From contig JAGVNQ010000345.1 in assembly GCA_020053195.1 (NCBI GenBank), positions 1-32,520 of the forward strand: a stretch of DNA of 32,520 bases. Direction: 5' to 3'. The notes below the pieces were generated by a model. It was given only the letters and a program-made list of their open reading frames with translations, was not told where the DNA came from and ran no database searches. A program made the translations under genes and the position numbers. The DNA is from Sideroxydans sp. (GTDB taxonomy: Bacteria > Pseudomonadota > Gammaproteobacteria > Burkholderiales > Gallionellaceae). Shown here piece after piece: positions 8,829 through 16,835 of the stretch (positions within the stretch are counted from its first letter, which is position 1; the number at the start of each line of letters is the position of its first letter).

Positions 8829-8834
8829 CACATC

Positions 8835-8949
8835 CGTCATTCCGGCATAGGCCGGAATCCAGTGGTTTTAACAAAACTCCGCGAAGCGGGACAAAACCCT
8901 AACTGCATATTTGATAAAAACGCTGGATTCCGGCCTACGCCGGAATGAC
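8835..8949. repeat. Inverted repeat pair, family C (GTCATTCCGGC...GCCGGAATCCAG)
   Basis: Arm one (8835-8862) and arm two (8923-8949) are near-perfect inverse copies, and each is itself palindromic around CCGGC...GCCGG. The 60 bases between are AT-rich and carry a CCGCGAAGCGG-like mini-palindrome. The unit looks like a small non-autonomous element between yeaD and the terminator. A partial relative brackets 29942-30106. Confidence 0.75.
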
Positions 8950-8961
8950 AAGCAAAAAACA

Positions 8962-8987
8962 AAAGAGCCGCTTTGCAGCGGCTCTTT
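8962..8987. terminator. Bidirectional rho-independent terminator between yeaD and efp
   Basis: The stem is AAAGAGCCGCT paired with AGCGGCTCTTT (11 bp), with loop TTGC. A T-rich tract follows on the plus strand (to about 8993) and an A-rich tract precedes it, so it can stop transcripts from both the mutarotase and EF-P genes. Confidence 0.85.
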
Positions 8988-9010
8988 CTTTTTGCATCGA
9001 CAAACCAGAC

Positions 9011-9577
9011 TCAGTTCGCGCGTTTCTTGTATTCGTTGGTGCGGGTGTCGATTTCGATCTTGTCGCCGATTTCGATGAACGCGGCCACTGGCAATTCAAA
9101 ACCGGAACCTTTCAGCTTGGCAGGCTTCATCACCTTGCCGGAAGTGTCGCCGCGCACGGCGGGTTCGGTGTACTCGATCTCGCGCACGATGGTGTTGGGC
9201 AGCTCGACCGAGATGGCCTTGCCGTCGTAGAACACCACTTCGCAGATGTCTTCCATGCCGTCGGCCAGATAGTTCACCACATCGCCGACGTTCTCTTTTT
9301 CCACTTCATACTGGTTGTATTCGGTGTCCATAAACACATACATCGGGTCGGCGAAGTAGGTATAAGTGCATTCTTTTTTGTCGAGGATGATCTGGTCGAA
9401 CTTGTCGTCCGCTGCGTAAACCCATTCCTTGGCGGAACTGGTCAGCAGGTTCTTCATCTTCATTTTGACCACGGAACCGTTACGACCGGAACGGCTGTAT
9501 TCGGCTTTCAGGATAACCATCGGCTCGCCGCCAACATTGATGACGTTACCGGCGCGGAGTTCTTGTGCTGTTTTCAT
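9011..9577 (-). CDS. efp: Elongation factor P
   Basis: EF-P binds the ribosome and relieves stalling at polyproline stretches. The 188-residue protein is full length, with the three beta-barrel (KOW, central, C-terminal OB) domains expected of the family. The tip loop reads YSRSGRNG with Arg32 at the modification position. Arg32 is the residue rhamnosylated by EarP in beta- and some gammaproteobacteria, in place of the lysine modified by EpmA. The earP gene lies immediately upstream on the same strand (32 bases between), which agrees with that chemistry. AGGGG lies eight bases before the ATG. Confidence 0.97.
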   Translation of the reverse strand: MKTAQELRAGNVINVGGEPMVILKAEYSRSGRNGSVVKMKMKNLLTSSAKEWVYAADDKFDQIILDKKECTYTYFADPMYVFMDTEYNQYEVEKENVGDVVNYLADGMEDICEVVFYDGKAISVELPNTIVREIEYTEPAVRGDTSGKVMKPAKLKGSGFELPVAAFIEIGDKIEIDTRTNEYKKRAN

Positions 9578-9609
9578 GTTTGCTGCCCCTAAAATTCAAG
9601 GCGCGGATT

Positions 9610-10809
9610 CTATGCAACTTGGCGGTAAAAATCCAGCAAATTCAAAGCGAGGTTATTGGATGACAAACGCCGCGCCCATTCCGCGCCGTGCCGGGTCAGC
9701 GCCTCGCGCTGTGCCGAGAAACCCTGCCATGCTGCGGCAATGTCCTGCCCGCCGTTCCACGCCAGCCACAAATCCCGCACTGCCAGCGCGATTTCAGGCG
9801 GTAACCCCGCCGTATAACGCGCCCGCAACGCCTCCAATTTTTCCAGATGCACCCCGTCGTGCTGCGGATAAATCTGCCACACGAACGGCTTGCCCGCCCA
9901 TTGCGCCCGCACGCAGGAATCCTCGCCGCGCACAAAATTCACATCGCATGCCCATAACAACTCGTCGTAACGCTCCTGTTCGACGAATGGCAAAACGTAA
10001 ACACGCAGATTGCCGCGTTGCCATGTATCGCCTGCCTTGCCCGCAGATTGCCCGAAGAACCCCGCCACCTGCGGCAAAGACCTGCCCTCCGGCAACAGCA
10101 CCGTAACCAGCGTCCCTCCCTGCTCCCAGACACGCAACAAGACCTCCATCGACTCGTTCTCGTAGCCGAACAAAGACACGCGCAATTCACCCGCCTCGCG
10201 TTCCGCCACACCCAAACTGCGCCAGAAATCCGTTTGCGCTCCAGTCTGAAAAACATCCCGCCGCGCCAACAACTCACGCTCCAACAACAATCCGCCCGTC
10301 TTTTCAGTGAAACCGGGAAAGAAAAAATACTTGGTCAGCGGCAAAGTCGAATGCGGCGAAGGCAATTTATGACACCCCTCCACCCAATCTTCAGCGGAAA
10401 GGTATTCGAGATTGACCCACACCGGCTTGTGTTCTCGCGCCGCCATGGCTTCGACATAAGACTGCGGCAACTTGCAGGCGAATGCTTCGATCACCAGATC
10501 GGCAACACCCTCTCCCCCAACCCCTCTCCCGCAAGCGGGAGAGGGTGGCCGATAGGCCGGGAGAGGGTTTGTGGGCAGAAGGAAATCCTGGGCATCCCAT
10601 CTCAACACCTCCACCCCGCGACACCGCTGCGCATCCAACTCCACATCCAGCTCCGGGCACAACTTGCCGAAGCTGCGCAAATCATCCACCCACAAACGCA
10701 CGTCTAATCCATGCTCGTTCGCCAACTGCCGCGCCAGCCGCCAGCACACGCCGATGTCGCCGTAGTTATCGACCACGGCGCAGAAGATGTCGCAGGTGTC
10801 AGCGCGCAC
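9610..10809 (-). CDS. earP: EF-P arginine rhamnosyltransferase EarP, with palindromic-repeat insertion
   Basis: EarP transfers rhamnose from dTDP-L-rhamnose to Arg32 of EF-P. I place the start at the GTG at 10809, because GGAGGT sits seven bases upstream and the product then begins just before the conserved CDIFCAVVDNYGDIGVCWR. The open frame itself extends to 10872. With this start Asp14 and Asp18 fall where the family's N-terminal catalytic aspartates lie. The nucleotide-sugar region RGEDSCVRAQWAGKP carries Glu296; this matches the described catalytic Glu near position 273 once an insertion of about 22 residues is subtracted. That insertion (about residues 80-102, PSPACGRG and flanks) is the translation of a palindromic repeat, family A. 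The protein is 399 residues. earP and efp form an operon. Whether the inserted loop is tolerated is not known. Confidence 0.95.
   Translation of the reverse strand: MRADTCDIFCAVVDNYGDIGVCWRLARQLANEHGLDVRLWVDDLRSFGKLCPELDVELDAQRCRGVEVLRWDAQDFLLPTNPLPAYRPPSPACGRGVGGEGVADLVIEAFACKLPQSYVEAMAAREHKPVWVNLEYLSAEDWVEGCHKLPSPHSTLPLTKYFFFPGFTEKTGGLLLERELLARRDVFQTGAQTDFWRSLGVAEREAGELRVSLFGYENESMEVLLRVWEQGGTLVTVLLPEGRSLPQVAGFFGQSAGKAGDTWQRGNLRVYVLPFVEQERYDELLWACDVNFVRGEDSCVRAQWAGKPFVWQIYPQHDGVHLEKLEALRARYTAGLPPEIALAVRDLWLAWNGGQDIAAAWQGFSAQREALTRHGAEWARRLSSNNLALNLLDFYRQVA
10506..10568. repeat. GC-rich palindromic repeat, family A copy 2, inside earP
   Basis: This is the most complete copy. The arm ACCCTCTCCCCC, the core CCCTCTCCCGC-AA-GCGGGAGAGGG, and a third palindrome GGCCGATAGGCC end in GGGAGAGGGT, so the whole is bounded by inverted ACCCTCTCC ends. 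In earP it reads as a Gly/Pro/Arg-rich loop (PPSPACGRGVGGEG). The reading phase differs from that in hsdM. Confidence 0.85.
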
Positions 10810-10949
10810 GGCGACACCTCCGGCGCAACAATAAAAAACCCACCTCGTCCGCAAGCCAATAAATACGGGCATCTCCAGCGGTATATCGCGTAGATCGCCA
10901 TTCGGCGGGCGTTCCCGCGATGCTGACTGAAAAAAACATCAAATTTGCC

Positions 10950-12149
10950 TCACTCGGCATGCAACGCTTCCACCGGATCCAGCCTGGCCGCGCGCATGGC
11001 CGGTGCGACTCCCGCCGCCAGCCCGATGGTGATTGCGGTCAGTTCCGCCAGCACCGCATACAGCCACGGCGTATGCACCGGCAGAGCGGGGAACAGCAGG
11101 TGCAGGCCTTGCGCGATGCCGATACCGAGAGCCAGCCCCATCACGCCGCCCAGCGCGGAGAGCATGATGGCTTCGCCCAAAAACAACATCAGCACTTGTT
11201 TTTCCTGTGCGCCCAGCGCGCGCAGCAGGCCGATTTCGGCGGTGCGTTCGGTGACGGCCATGGTCATGATGGTGAGGATGCCGACCGCGCCGACCAGCAG
11301 CGAGATGCCGCCCAGTGCGCCGACGGCAAAGGTGACCACATCGAGCACGGAGCTGAGCACTTCCAACGCCTGTTCTTGCGAGATGACGGTGAAGTCTTCG
11401 CGCCCGTGGCGTTCGGTCAAACGTTCTTTGATGAGGCGGATGATGGTGTTTGCGTCCACATCGGCGCGGTAGCTGACGTTGACTTCCATCAGGCCGGGGC
11501 GGTTGAACATTTCCATCGCGCGCGCGGCGGGGATGAACACGGCATCGTCCATGTCCATGCCGAGGATTTGACCTTTTGATTCCATCACGCCGATCACGCG
11601 ATAACGTTGTCCGCCAACGCGCAGATATTGCCCGAGCGGGTTCGTGCCGCCGAAAAGTTCCTGCTCGATCTTGATACCAATTACCACCTGCGCGCGCGCC
11701 TGCTCGTCGTCAGCGTCCGTCCAGAAGCTGCCGCTCTTCACTTTCATGGTGAACGCTTTGCCAAAATCGCGCCCCTCGCCCAACACCATGGTGCGGCGCG
11801 ACCTGCCGTTGGCGCGCACTTCGGCGTTGCCCATCAAGCCGGGGATGACATGCTCCACGTAGGGCAGGCGGCGCAAGGCATCGGCATCGTCCAGCGTGAG
11901 CGGCCTGACCGAGCCGAAGATACCTACATTGCCGCCCTGCACCTGAGTTTTGCCGGGTTGCACGCTGATGATGTTGGTGCCGAACTGCGAGAATTCAGAC
12001 AGCATGAACTGGTGCAGACCTTCGCCGATGGACGTGAGCAAAATCACCGCCGCCACGCCGATGGCGATGCCAAGGCCAGTGAGGAAACTGCGCATGCGCG
12101 AAGTGAGGAAGCTGGAGGTGGTGAGGGTTAGGAAGTCGCGGAAGTACAT
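10950..12149 (-). CDS. MacB-type ABC transporter permease (second permease of operon)
   Basis: This is an inner-membrane permease of the MacB/FtsX fold, 399 residues. A first transmembrane helix lies at about residues 20-42 (GIAIGVAAVILLTSIGEG), followed by a large periplasmic domain of about 220 residues. Three C-terminal helices follow, with the family signature RTAEIGLLRALGA at the coupling helix and RAARLDPVEAL at the end. It lacks its own ATPase domain, so it depends on the ATPase at 13547. It follows the other permease after a 192-base gap filled with two palindromic repeats. The substrate is unknown; relatives export macrolides, peptides or lipoproteins. The two permeases probably form a heterodimer, which is an inference from their pairing. 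Confidence 0.88.
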   Translation of the reverse strand: MYFRDFLTLTTSSFLTSRMRSFLTGLGIAIGVAAVILLTSIGEGLHQFMLSEFSQFGTNIISVQPGKTQVQGGNVGIFGSVRPLTLDDADALRRLPYVEHVIPGLMGNAEVRANGRSRRTMVLGEGRDFGKAFTMKVKSGSFWTDADDEQARAQVVIGIKIEQELFGGTNPLGQYLRVGGQRYRVIGVMESKGQILGMDMDDAVFIPAARAMEMFNRPGLMEVNVSYRADVDANTIIRLIKERLTERHGREDFTVISQEQALEVLSSVLDVVTFAVGALGGISLLVGAVGILTIMTMAVTERTAEIGLLRALGAQEKQVLMLFLGEAIMLSALGGVMGLALGIGIAQGLHLLFPALPVHTPWLYAVLAELTAITIGLAAGVAPAMRAARLDPVEALHAE

Positions 12150-12172
12150 ATCATCGCCCCACTAAATATACT

Positions 12173-12284
12173 CCCCTCGCCCGCTGGCGGGAGAGGGGCT
12201 GGGGGAGAGGGTGGTGCGAAATCAAGAAGAATTTTTCCACGAGCTTACCCTCTCCCTAACCCTCTCCCGCCAGCGGGCGAGGGA
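12173..12284. repeat. Head-to-head pair of family A palindromic repeats (copies 3 and 4)
   Basis: Copy 3 (12173-12212) and copy 4 (12247-12284) are in inverse orientation and share the CCCTCGCCCGCTGGCGGGAG core and the ACCCTCTCCC arm, so the transcript could fold into one large hairpin. They fill most of the gap between the two permease genes and could lower expression of the distal one. Confidence 0.85.
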
Positions 12285-12341
12285 ACAAAGTTGTGCCAAT
12301 CCTTCTGTCCGAGGTAATAGCTACAAGTAATAGGTTATTCA

Positions 12342-13550
12342 TCATCGCCCCGCCAACGCCGCCACCGGATCCAACCTTGCCGCGCGGCGGGCAGGCCATA
12401 CGCTGAACAAAATACCAGTGCCCAGCGCCGTGACGCAGGCGGCGAGCACCGCCCACCACGGCGGCGATACCGGCAGGCTGGGATAGAGGTGGGCGATGAC
12501 CATGCTGCCCGCGTAACCCAGCGCCAGTCCCGCCATGCTGCCGATAGTAGAAAGCAGCGCAGCTTCGGCGAAAAACAGCATGCGAATTTGTTTGCCCGGC
12601 GCGCCCAGCGCTTTGAGCAGGCCAATCTCTTTCACACGCTGCGCCACGGCGATCAGCATCACATTCATGATGAGCACGCCTGCCACCGCCAGGCTGATCG
12701 CGGCGATGCCGCCCACGGCCATGGTCAGCGCGGTGAGGATGCGGTCGAAGGTGGCGACCACGGCATCTTGCGTGATGACCGTCACGTCCTTCTCGCCGCT
12801 GTGGCGCTGGAACATGATCTCTTCCGAATCTTTTTTGGCTTGCTCGATGTAGTCGCGGTTTTTGGCTTCAACCAAAATGCGGAACAAGCCGGAGGTGTTG
12901 AACAACTGGTGCGCCGAAGCAACGGGCACGATCACTATTTCGTCGGTGTTGAAGCCCATGGATTCGCCCTGCGAAGACATCACGCCGACCACGCGGAAAC
13001 GCCGGTCACCGAGGCGCACCCATTGCCCCACCGCCTGCGCGTTGCCGAACAATTCCTGCTTGATTGTTTTGCCCAACACACACACCGAAGCGCTCTCGTG
13101 AATATCGCCCGCTGGCAGAAATTTCCCCACGCCCATCACCATGTGGCGCACTTCCAGCAGCTCGGAAGTCGAACCGAGAATCACCACTTCGCGGTTCAGC
13201 GCATCGCGCGAAATGTTGGACGAACCCACGGTCAGCGGCGCGATACGTTTGATGGCGCGGCTGCGCAGCAACGCCTGCGCATCGTCCAGCGAAATCTCGC
13301 GCGGAGTCTGCCCGCTCAACATGCCCGGCCCAATGCCCGCCGTTTCGGTGCGTCCCGGCAACACGATCACCAGATTGCTGCCCAACGATGCAAACTGGTT
13401 GATGACGTACAGGCGCGCGCCCTCGCCCAGCGCGGTGAGCACCACCACCGCTGCCACGCCGATAGACATCGCCAACATCATCAGCAAAGTGCGCGTGGGG
13501 CTGCCGCGCAGGCTGTCGGAAGCGAATAGCAGGGTGTCGGCGAATTTCAT
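12342..13550 (-). CDS. MacB-type ABC transporter permease (first permease of operon)
   Basis: This is an inner-membrane permease with the MacB/FtsX fold, 402 residues. Its N-terminal helix is at about 21-43 (MLAMSIGVAAVVVLTALGEG). A periplasmic MacB_PCD-like domain follows, then three C-terminal helices, with VKEIGLLKALGAPGKQ as the FtsX signature and RRAARLDPVAAL at the end. Its ATG overlaps the stop of the ATPase gene (ATGA), so the two are translationally coupled and should act as one complex. It is clearly related to, but not a recent copy of, the other permease in the operon. The substrate is not predictable from sequence. Confidence 0.9.
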   Translation of the reverse strand: MKFADTLLFASDSLRGSPTRTLLMMLAMSIGVAAVVVLTALGEGARLYVINQFASLGSNLVIVLPGRTETAGIGPGMLSGQTPREISLDDAQALLRSRAIKRIAPLTVGSSNISRDALNREVVILGSTSELLEVRHMVMGVGKFLPAGDIHESASVCVLGKTIKQELFGNAQAVGQWVRLGDRRFRVVGVMSSQGESMGFNTDEIVIVPVASAHQLFNTSGLFRILVEAKNRDYIEQAKKDSEEIMFQRHSGEKDVTVITQDAVVATFDRILTALTMAVGGIAAISLAVAGVLIMNVMLIAVAQRVKEIGLLKALGAPGKQIRMLFFAEAALLSTIGSMAGLALGYAGSMVIAHLYPSLPVSPPWWAVLAACVTALGTGILFSVWPARRAARLDPVAALAGR

Positions 13551-14227
13551 TTCGCTGGCGATTCGTCGGACAGGATGCGCCCATCCAGCATGTGAATCTG
13601 GCGTTTGGCGCGCGCGCCGATTTCGGCATCATGAGTCACCACCACCAGCGTGATGCCTTGCTCCATCAGCCCTTCCAACAGCTTCAACACTTCCCAGCCG
13701 GTGGTTCTATCCAGATTGCCGGTCGGTTCGTCGGCCAGCAACACGGAAGGTTTCATCACCGTGGCACGGGCAATCGCCACACGCTGGCGTTGACCGCCGG
13801 AAAGCTGATCCGGTCTGTGGTCGGCGCGCGTCGCCAGGCCATAATTCTGCATCAACACTTCCACGCGCGCCCGGCGCTCTTCCGCCGGAATACCCGCGAG
13901 AATCATCGGCAGTTCGACGTTCTGCGCCGCCGTCAAGCGCGGCACGAGATGGAACGACTGGAACACGAAACCGATTTTGTCGCGGCGCACTCCCGCCTGC
14001 TGTTCATCGCTCAGATCAGTGACGTTGCCGTCATCCAGCAGATACGTGCCGGAGGACGGCCTGTCCAACAGGCCGAGCAGATTGAGCAAGGTAGATTTGC
14101 CGGAACCGGACGGTCCCATGATGGAGATGTATTCGCTGGCATCCAGACGCAAGTTAATGTCGCGCAACGCGGCCACTTGCTGGTCGCCGACGGTGAAAGT
14201 GCGGCAGACGTTTTTGAGTTCGATCAT
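13547..14227 (-). CDS. ABC transporter ATP-binding protein (MacB/LolD family)
   Basis: This cytoplasmic ATPase drives the two FtsX-fold permeases encoded next to it. With the start at 14227 the protein is 226 residues, the usual size. The frame can be extended to 14269, but homologues begin at MIELKNV. Walker A GPSGSGKST, the Q-loop (FVFQSFHLVPRLTA), signature LSGGQRQRVAIARA, Walker B VLLADEPTGNLD and the switch His (VVTHD) are all present, in the order expected for the LolD/MacB group. AAAGG precedes the ATG by about nine bases. The stop overlaps the start of the first permease. Confidence 0.93.
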   Translation of the reverse strand: MIELKNVCRTFTVGDQQVAALRDINLRLDASEYISIMGPSGSGKSTLLNLLGLLDRPSSGTYLLDDGNVTDLSDEQQAGVRRDKIGFVFQSFHLVPRLTAAQNVELPMILAGIPAEERRARVEVLMQNYGLATRADHRPDQLSGGQRQRVAIARATVMKPSVLLADEPTGNLDRTTGWEVLKLLEGLMEQGITLVVVTHDAEIGARAKRQIHMLDGRILSDESPAK

Positions 14228-14243
14228 CCTAAAAGCCTTTGTC

Positions 14244-14338
14244 AGCCACGGATGAACACGGATATTCACAGATCAAACCGAGCGTTACACAGGATAAGCT
14301 GTCGTTTATCCGTGTTTCATCTGTGTTCATCCGTGGCT
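14244..14338. repeat. Inverted repeat, family D (GCCACGGATGAACACGGAT)
   Basis: The left arm (14244-14272) and right arm (14307-14338) pair over about 28 bases with a few mismatches. A smaller GATAA...TTATC hairpin sits at the centre and inner edge. It lies inside the exporter operon between adaptor and ATPase, and may be a processing or mRNA-stability element. Confidence 0.7.
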
Positions 14339-14350
14339 CAATAATGTTTT

Positions 14351-15532
14351 TCATTTTGCTGGTGCGGCTTGTTCCGCTTCAACGCGCACGCCCGCTTTCA
14401 CCCCGGCGCGATCCAGCGACAACACAACCAAATCGCCTTCTTCCAGCCCGGCGCTCACTTCCGCATATTCCCAGTTGGTCAGCCCGGTGGTCACCGTGCG
14501 TTCTTCCAGCACGCCGCCGCTGCCAAACAGCAACACGCGGTTGCCTTCCATCAGGGTTTGCGCGGGGATGCGCAACACGTTGGCGCGCGTGTCGTGAATG
14601 ATCTCGACATCGGCGCTGTAGCCGACCAGCAGGTTTTCATTTTTCGCCAGCGCGGAAAATTCCACTTCCACTTCCACCGTGCGCGCCTGTTTTTCCAGAT
14701 CGAGCACGTAAGGCGCGATGCGCCGCACCTTGCCGATGAAGTTGCGGCCTTTGATGGCATCCAGCGTGATGCGGCTGCGTTGGCCGACTTTGAGTTTGGA
14801 CGCATCCACCTCGTCGATGGGCGCGCTCACATACATGCAGCGGTCGTCGATCAGGTCGATGGCGGGCAAGGTCAGAATGCCGGGCGGCGACGGTGTGCTG
14901 TATTCGCCCAGCTCGCCGCTGATGTCCGCCACCACGCCGTCGAACGGCGCGCGCAACACCATGCGCGCCAGTCCAGCACGCGCCAGCGCAATGCGCGTCT
15001 TGCTCTGCTCGATGTCGCCGCGCGCCGCTTCACACGAAGCTTTGCGCGAGGTCGCCTCGCTCACCGCCCGGTCCAGCACCTGCGCCGAAATAAACCCTTT
15101 GTCGCGCAATTCCTGCGAGCGTTGCGCCTCGCGCTGCGCGGCCTCGTACATCGTGCAAACTTCCTGCACGCGCGTCTTCGAAGTTTTCAGTTGCTCCTGC
15201 GCCAGCATTTCCTGCGCGCGCAAATCGTCGTTCCACAGCTCCAGCAACACTTGGCCTTTTGTAACGTGTTCGCCTTTTTTCACCAGCAACTTGGTGATCT
15301 GCCCGCCCGCCGTGGGCGACATCTTGGCGCGGCGACAGGCTTTCACCGTGCCCGCGCGGGTGTTGCTCACCGACGCTTCCACATCGCCGCGCGCCACGCT
15401 ATGCAACACCACCGGCAACGGCTTGCTGCGCGTGAAATATGCAAACGCCGCGACCAGCGCGATGCCGAGCACGGCGGCGATGGCGATTCTTTTGATGAGA
15501 GGACGGGAATTGCCGAATTGCGGGAAAGTCAT
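14351..15532 (-). CDS. MacA/HlyD-type periplasmic adaptor (membrane fusion protein)
   Basis: This protein bridges the inner-membrane ABC permeases to an outer-membrane channel. The 393-residue product has one N-terminal membrane helix (about 13-33) and a first lipoyl half (about 65-100, AGGQITKLLVKKGEHVTKGQVLLEL). A long alpha-hairpin (about 105-190) is rich in Glu, Gln, Arg and Ala. The second lipoyl half (APFDGVVADISGELGEY) and beta-barrel and membrane-proximal domains follow. It is the first gene of the exporter operon, followed by ATPase, permease and permease. No TolC-type channel gene is in the window, so the channel is probably shared or encoded elsewhere. Confidence 0.9.
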   Translation of the reverse strand: MTFPQFGNSRPLIKRIAIAAVLGIALVAAFAYFTRSKPLPVVLHSVARGDVEASVSNTRAGTVKACRRAKMSPTAGGQITKLLVKKGEHVTKGQVLLELWNDDLRAQEMLAQEQLKTSKTRVQEVCTMYEAAQREAQRSQELRDKGFISAQVLDRAVSEATSRKASCEAARGDIEQSKTRIALARAGLARMVLRAPFDGVVADISGELGEYSTPSPPGILTLPAIDLIDDRCMYVSAPIDEVDASKLKVGQRSRITLDAIKGRNFIGKVRRIAPYVLDLEKQARTVEVEVEFSALAKNENLLVGYSADVEIIHDTRANVLRIPAQTLMEGNRVLLFGSGGVLEERTVTTGLTNWEYAEVSAGLEEGDLVVLSLDRAGVKAGVRVEAEQAAPAK

Positions 15533-15574
15533 TGCTGCTCCTGACTGTTCGCTGAGAAAAATGAGGCGGGAAGG

Positions 15575-15650
15575 TGGTGCCGATGACCGGAATCGAACTG
15601 GTGACCTACGCGTTACGAGTGCGTTGCTCTACCGACTGAGCTACATCGGC
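15575..15650 (-). tRNA. tRNA-Thr (anticodon CGT)
   Basis: The acceptor stem GCCGATG/CATCGGC pairs perfectly. The D arm GCTC-AGTCGGTA-GAGC, the anticodon loop CTCGTAA (anticodon CGT, reading ACG) and a T arm with TTCGATT are present. The 3' CCA is encoded. The last pair of the anticodon stem is an A-C mismatch. It lies between thiO and the exporter operon; no integrase or duplicated 3' end is seen nearby. Confidence 0.97.
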
Positions 15651-15683
15651 CTTCCGGCGCGGATTATAAGCGGACAGCCGGAA

Positions 15684-16721
15684 TTAAGTCCAACGATAGG
15701 GCGTTACATCCAGCGTTTGCGGGGCTCCGTCGATCTCGTTCAACAGCATTTCCACACTCGCCGGAGACATGGTCACGCCGTAACGGTAATGACCGCTGTT
15801 GATATACAGATTTTGCAGATGCGGATGGCGGCCTATGCTCGGGATATTGCCGGGAGAGGCGGGACGCAATCCGGCCCAATGTTTGATGACCGGCATGCCG
15901 CTCAACACGGGCAGCAATTCGGATGAGCGGCGCTGCAACATCGCGCGCACTTCGTCGGTGGTGCTTTTATCGAAACCCACATCCTCGCGCGTGCTGCCCA
16001 CCAGCAAATGCCCGTCACGGCGCGGAATCAAATACAGATCATTTTGCAGCACGATATGCGGCAGCGGCGGCGCGTCGAATTTGAACAGCAGCATCTGCCC
16101 GCGTATCGGCTTGATGTCGATTGTCAGCGCATGTTCGCCCAACAGCACTTTGCTCCACGCCCCCGCAGTCACGATAAAATTTTCCGCACGAAAATCGCCC
16201 AGCGTCGTCGCCAGATGGCTGACCCGCCCGTCCTCCGCCACGATCTGCTTCACTTCGCACTGTTCGACAATGCGCCCGCCCAGCATCTCCACCCGCGCGC
16301 GCAAAGCCTGCAACAAACGCGGATTGCGCGCCTGAGCCACATCCGACAACAACAACGCATCGCCGCGCCGCTCCACCCGCACCCCGTGCGCCGCACACCA
16401 TGGCAACGCCAGCTTCGCATCGAACGGCGGCAACACCAGCATGCCGCAACGGTTGAACTCGGGATCAATCCCCGTGGTTTGATGCAAAGTCTCCGCCAAA
16501 GCGCCGAACAGCGCCATGCCGCGCAACGCCAAACGGCTCACCTCATCGGGGTAATCCCACGGGCACAGCGGCGACAAAATCCCGCCGCCCGCCCAAGATG
16601 ATTCGCGCCCGACTTCGCCGCGTTCCAGCACAGTCACGGCAGCGCCCCGTTGCAACAGCGCCTGAGCGGTGGCAAGACCCAGCGCACCCGCGCCAATTAC
16701 GACAAATTTATTGTTTCGCAT
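15684..16721 (-). CDS. thiO: Glycine oxidase ThiO
   Basis: ThiO is an FAD-dependent amine oxidase that converts glycine to dehydroglycine (iminoacetate) for the thiazole branch of thiamine synthesis. The 345-residue protein has the dinucleotide-binding motif GAGALGLATAQ at about residues 9-19 and the ERGEVGRESSWAGGGILSP segment typical of the DAO family. A C-terminal substrate and FAD region (WAGLRPASPGNIPSIG, INSGHYRYGVTMSP) follows. The ATG at 16721 is taken as start. An in-frame TTG at 16724 is better spaced from GGAAGG and could be used instead, adding one residue. No other thiamine gene is adjacent. It is divergent from the pilin operon. Confidence 0.88.
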   Translation of the reverse strand: MRNNKFVVIGAGALGLATAQALLQRGAAVTVLERGEVGRESSWAGGGILSPLCPWDYPDEVSRLALRGMALFGALAETLHQTTGIDPEFNRCGMLVLPPFDAKLALPWCAAHGVRVERRGDALLLSDVAQARNPRLLQALRARVEMLGGRIVEQCEVKQIVAEDGRVSHLATTLGDFRAENFIVTAGAWSKVLLGEHALTIDIKPIRGQMLLFKFDAPPLPHIVLQNDLYLIPRRDGHLLVGSTREDVGFDKSTTDEVRAMLQRRSSELLPVLSGMPVIKHWAGLRPASPGNIPSIGRHPHLQNLYINSGHYRYGVTMSPASVEMLLNEIDGAPQTLDVTPYRWT

Positions 16722-16744
16722 CAATATTTTTTACCTTCCAAGCC

Positions 16745-16784
16745 GCTAGTCCGGCAGAATTGCCACCTGTCGGTTTTGACTAGC
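16745..16784. promoter_or_regulatory. Inverted repeat in the thiO-pilE divergent promoter region
   Basis: GCTAGTC (16745-16751) and GACTAGC (16778-16784) are perfect inverse copies. The right arm overlaps a possible -35 (TTGACT, 16776-16781). A second TTGACA lies at 16794. No well-spaced -10 supports either, and no sigma-54 motif was found. This may be an operator, but the arms are short. Confidence 0.2.
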
Positions 16785-16835
16785 CGAACATATTTGACAG
16801 CTATATCTTTCTCACCACTACACCGGGAGCTCCAA

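Noticed and set aside
12489-13529. A 346-codon plus-strand frame
   Set aside because: It mirrors the first permease gene; the product is His/Arg/Gln-rich without domains, typical of an antisense shadow in GC-rich DNA.
14369-15544. A 391-codon plus-strand frame
   Set aside because: It is the antisense shadow of the MacA-like adaptor, with skewed composition and no motif.
15575-15650. tRNA-Thr as an integration site of a genomic island
   Set aside because: No integrase gene and no second copy of the tRNA 3' end were seen on either side; the neighbours are core genes.
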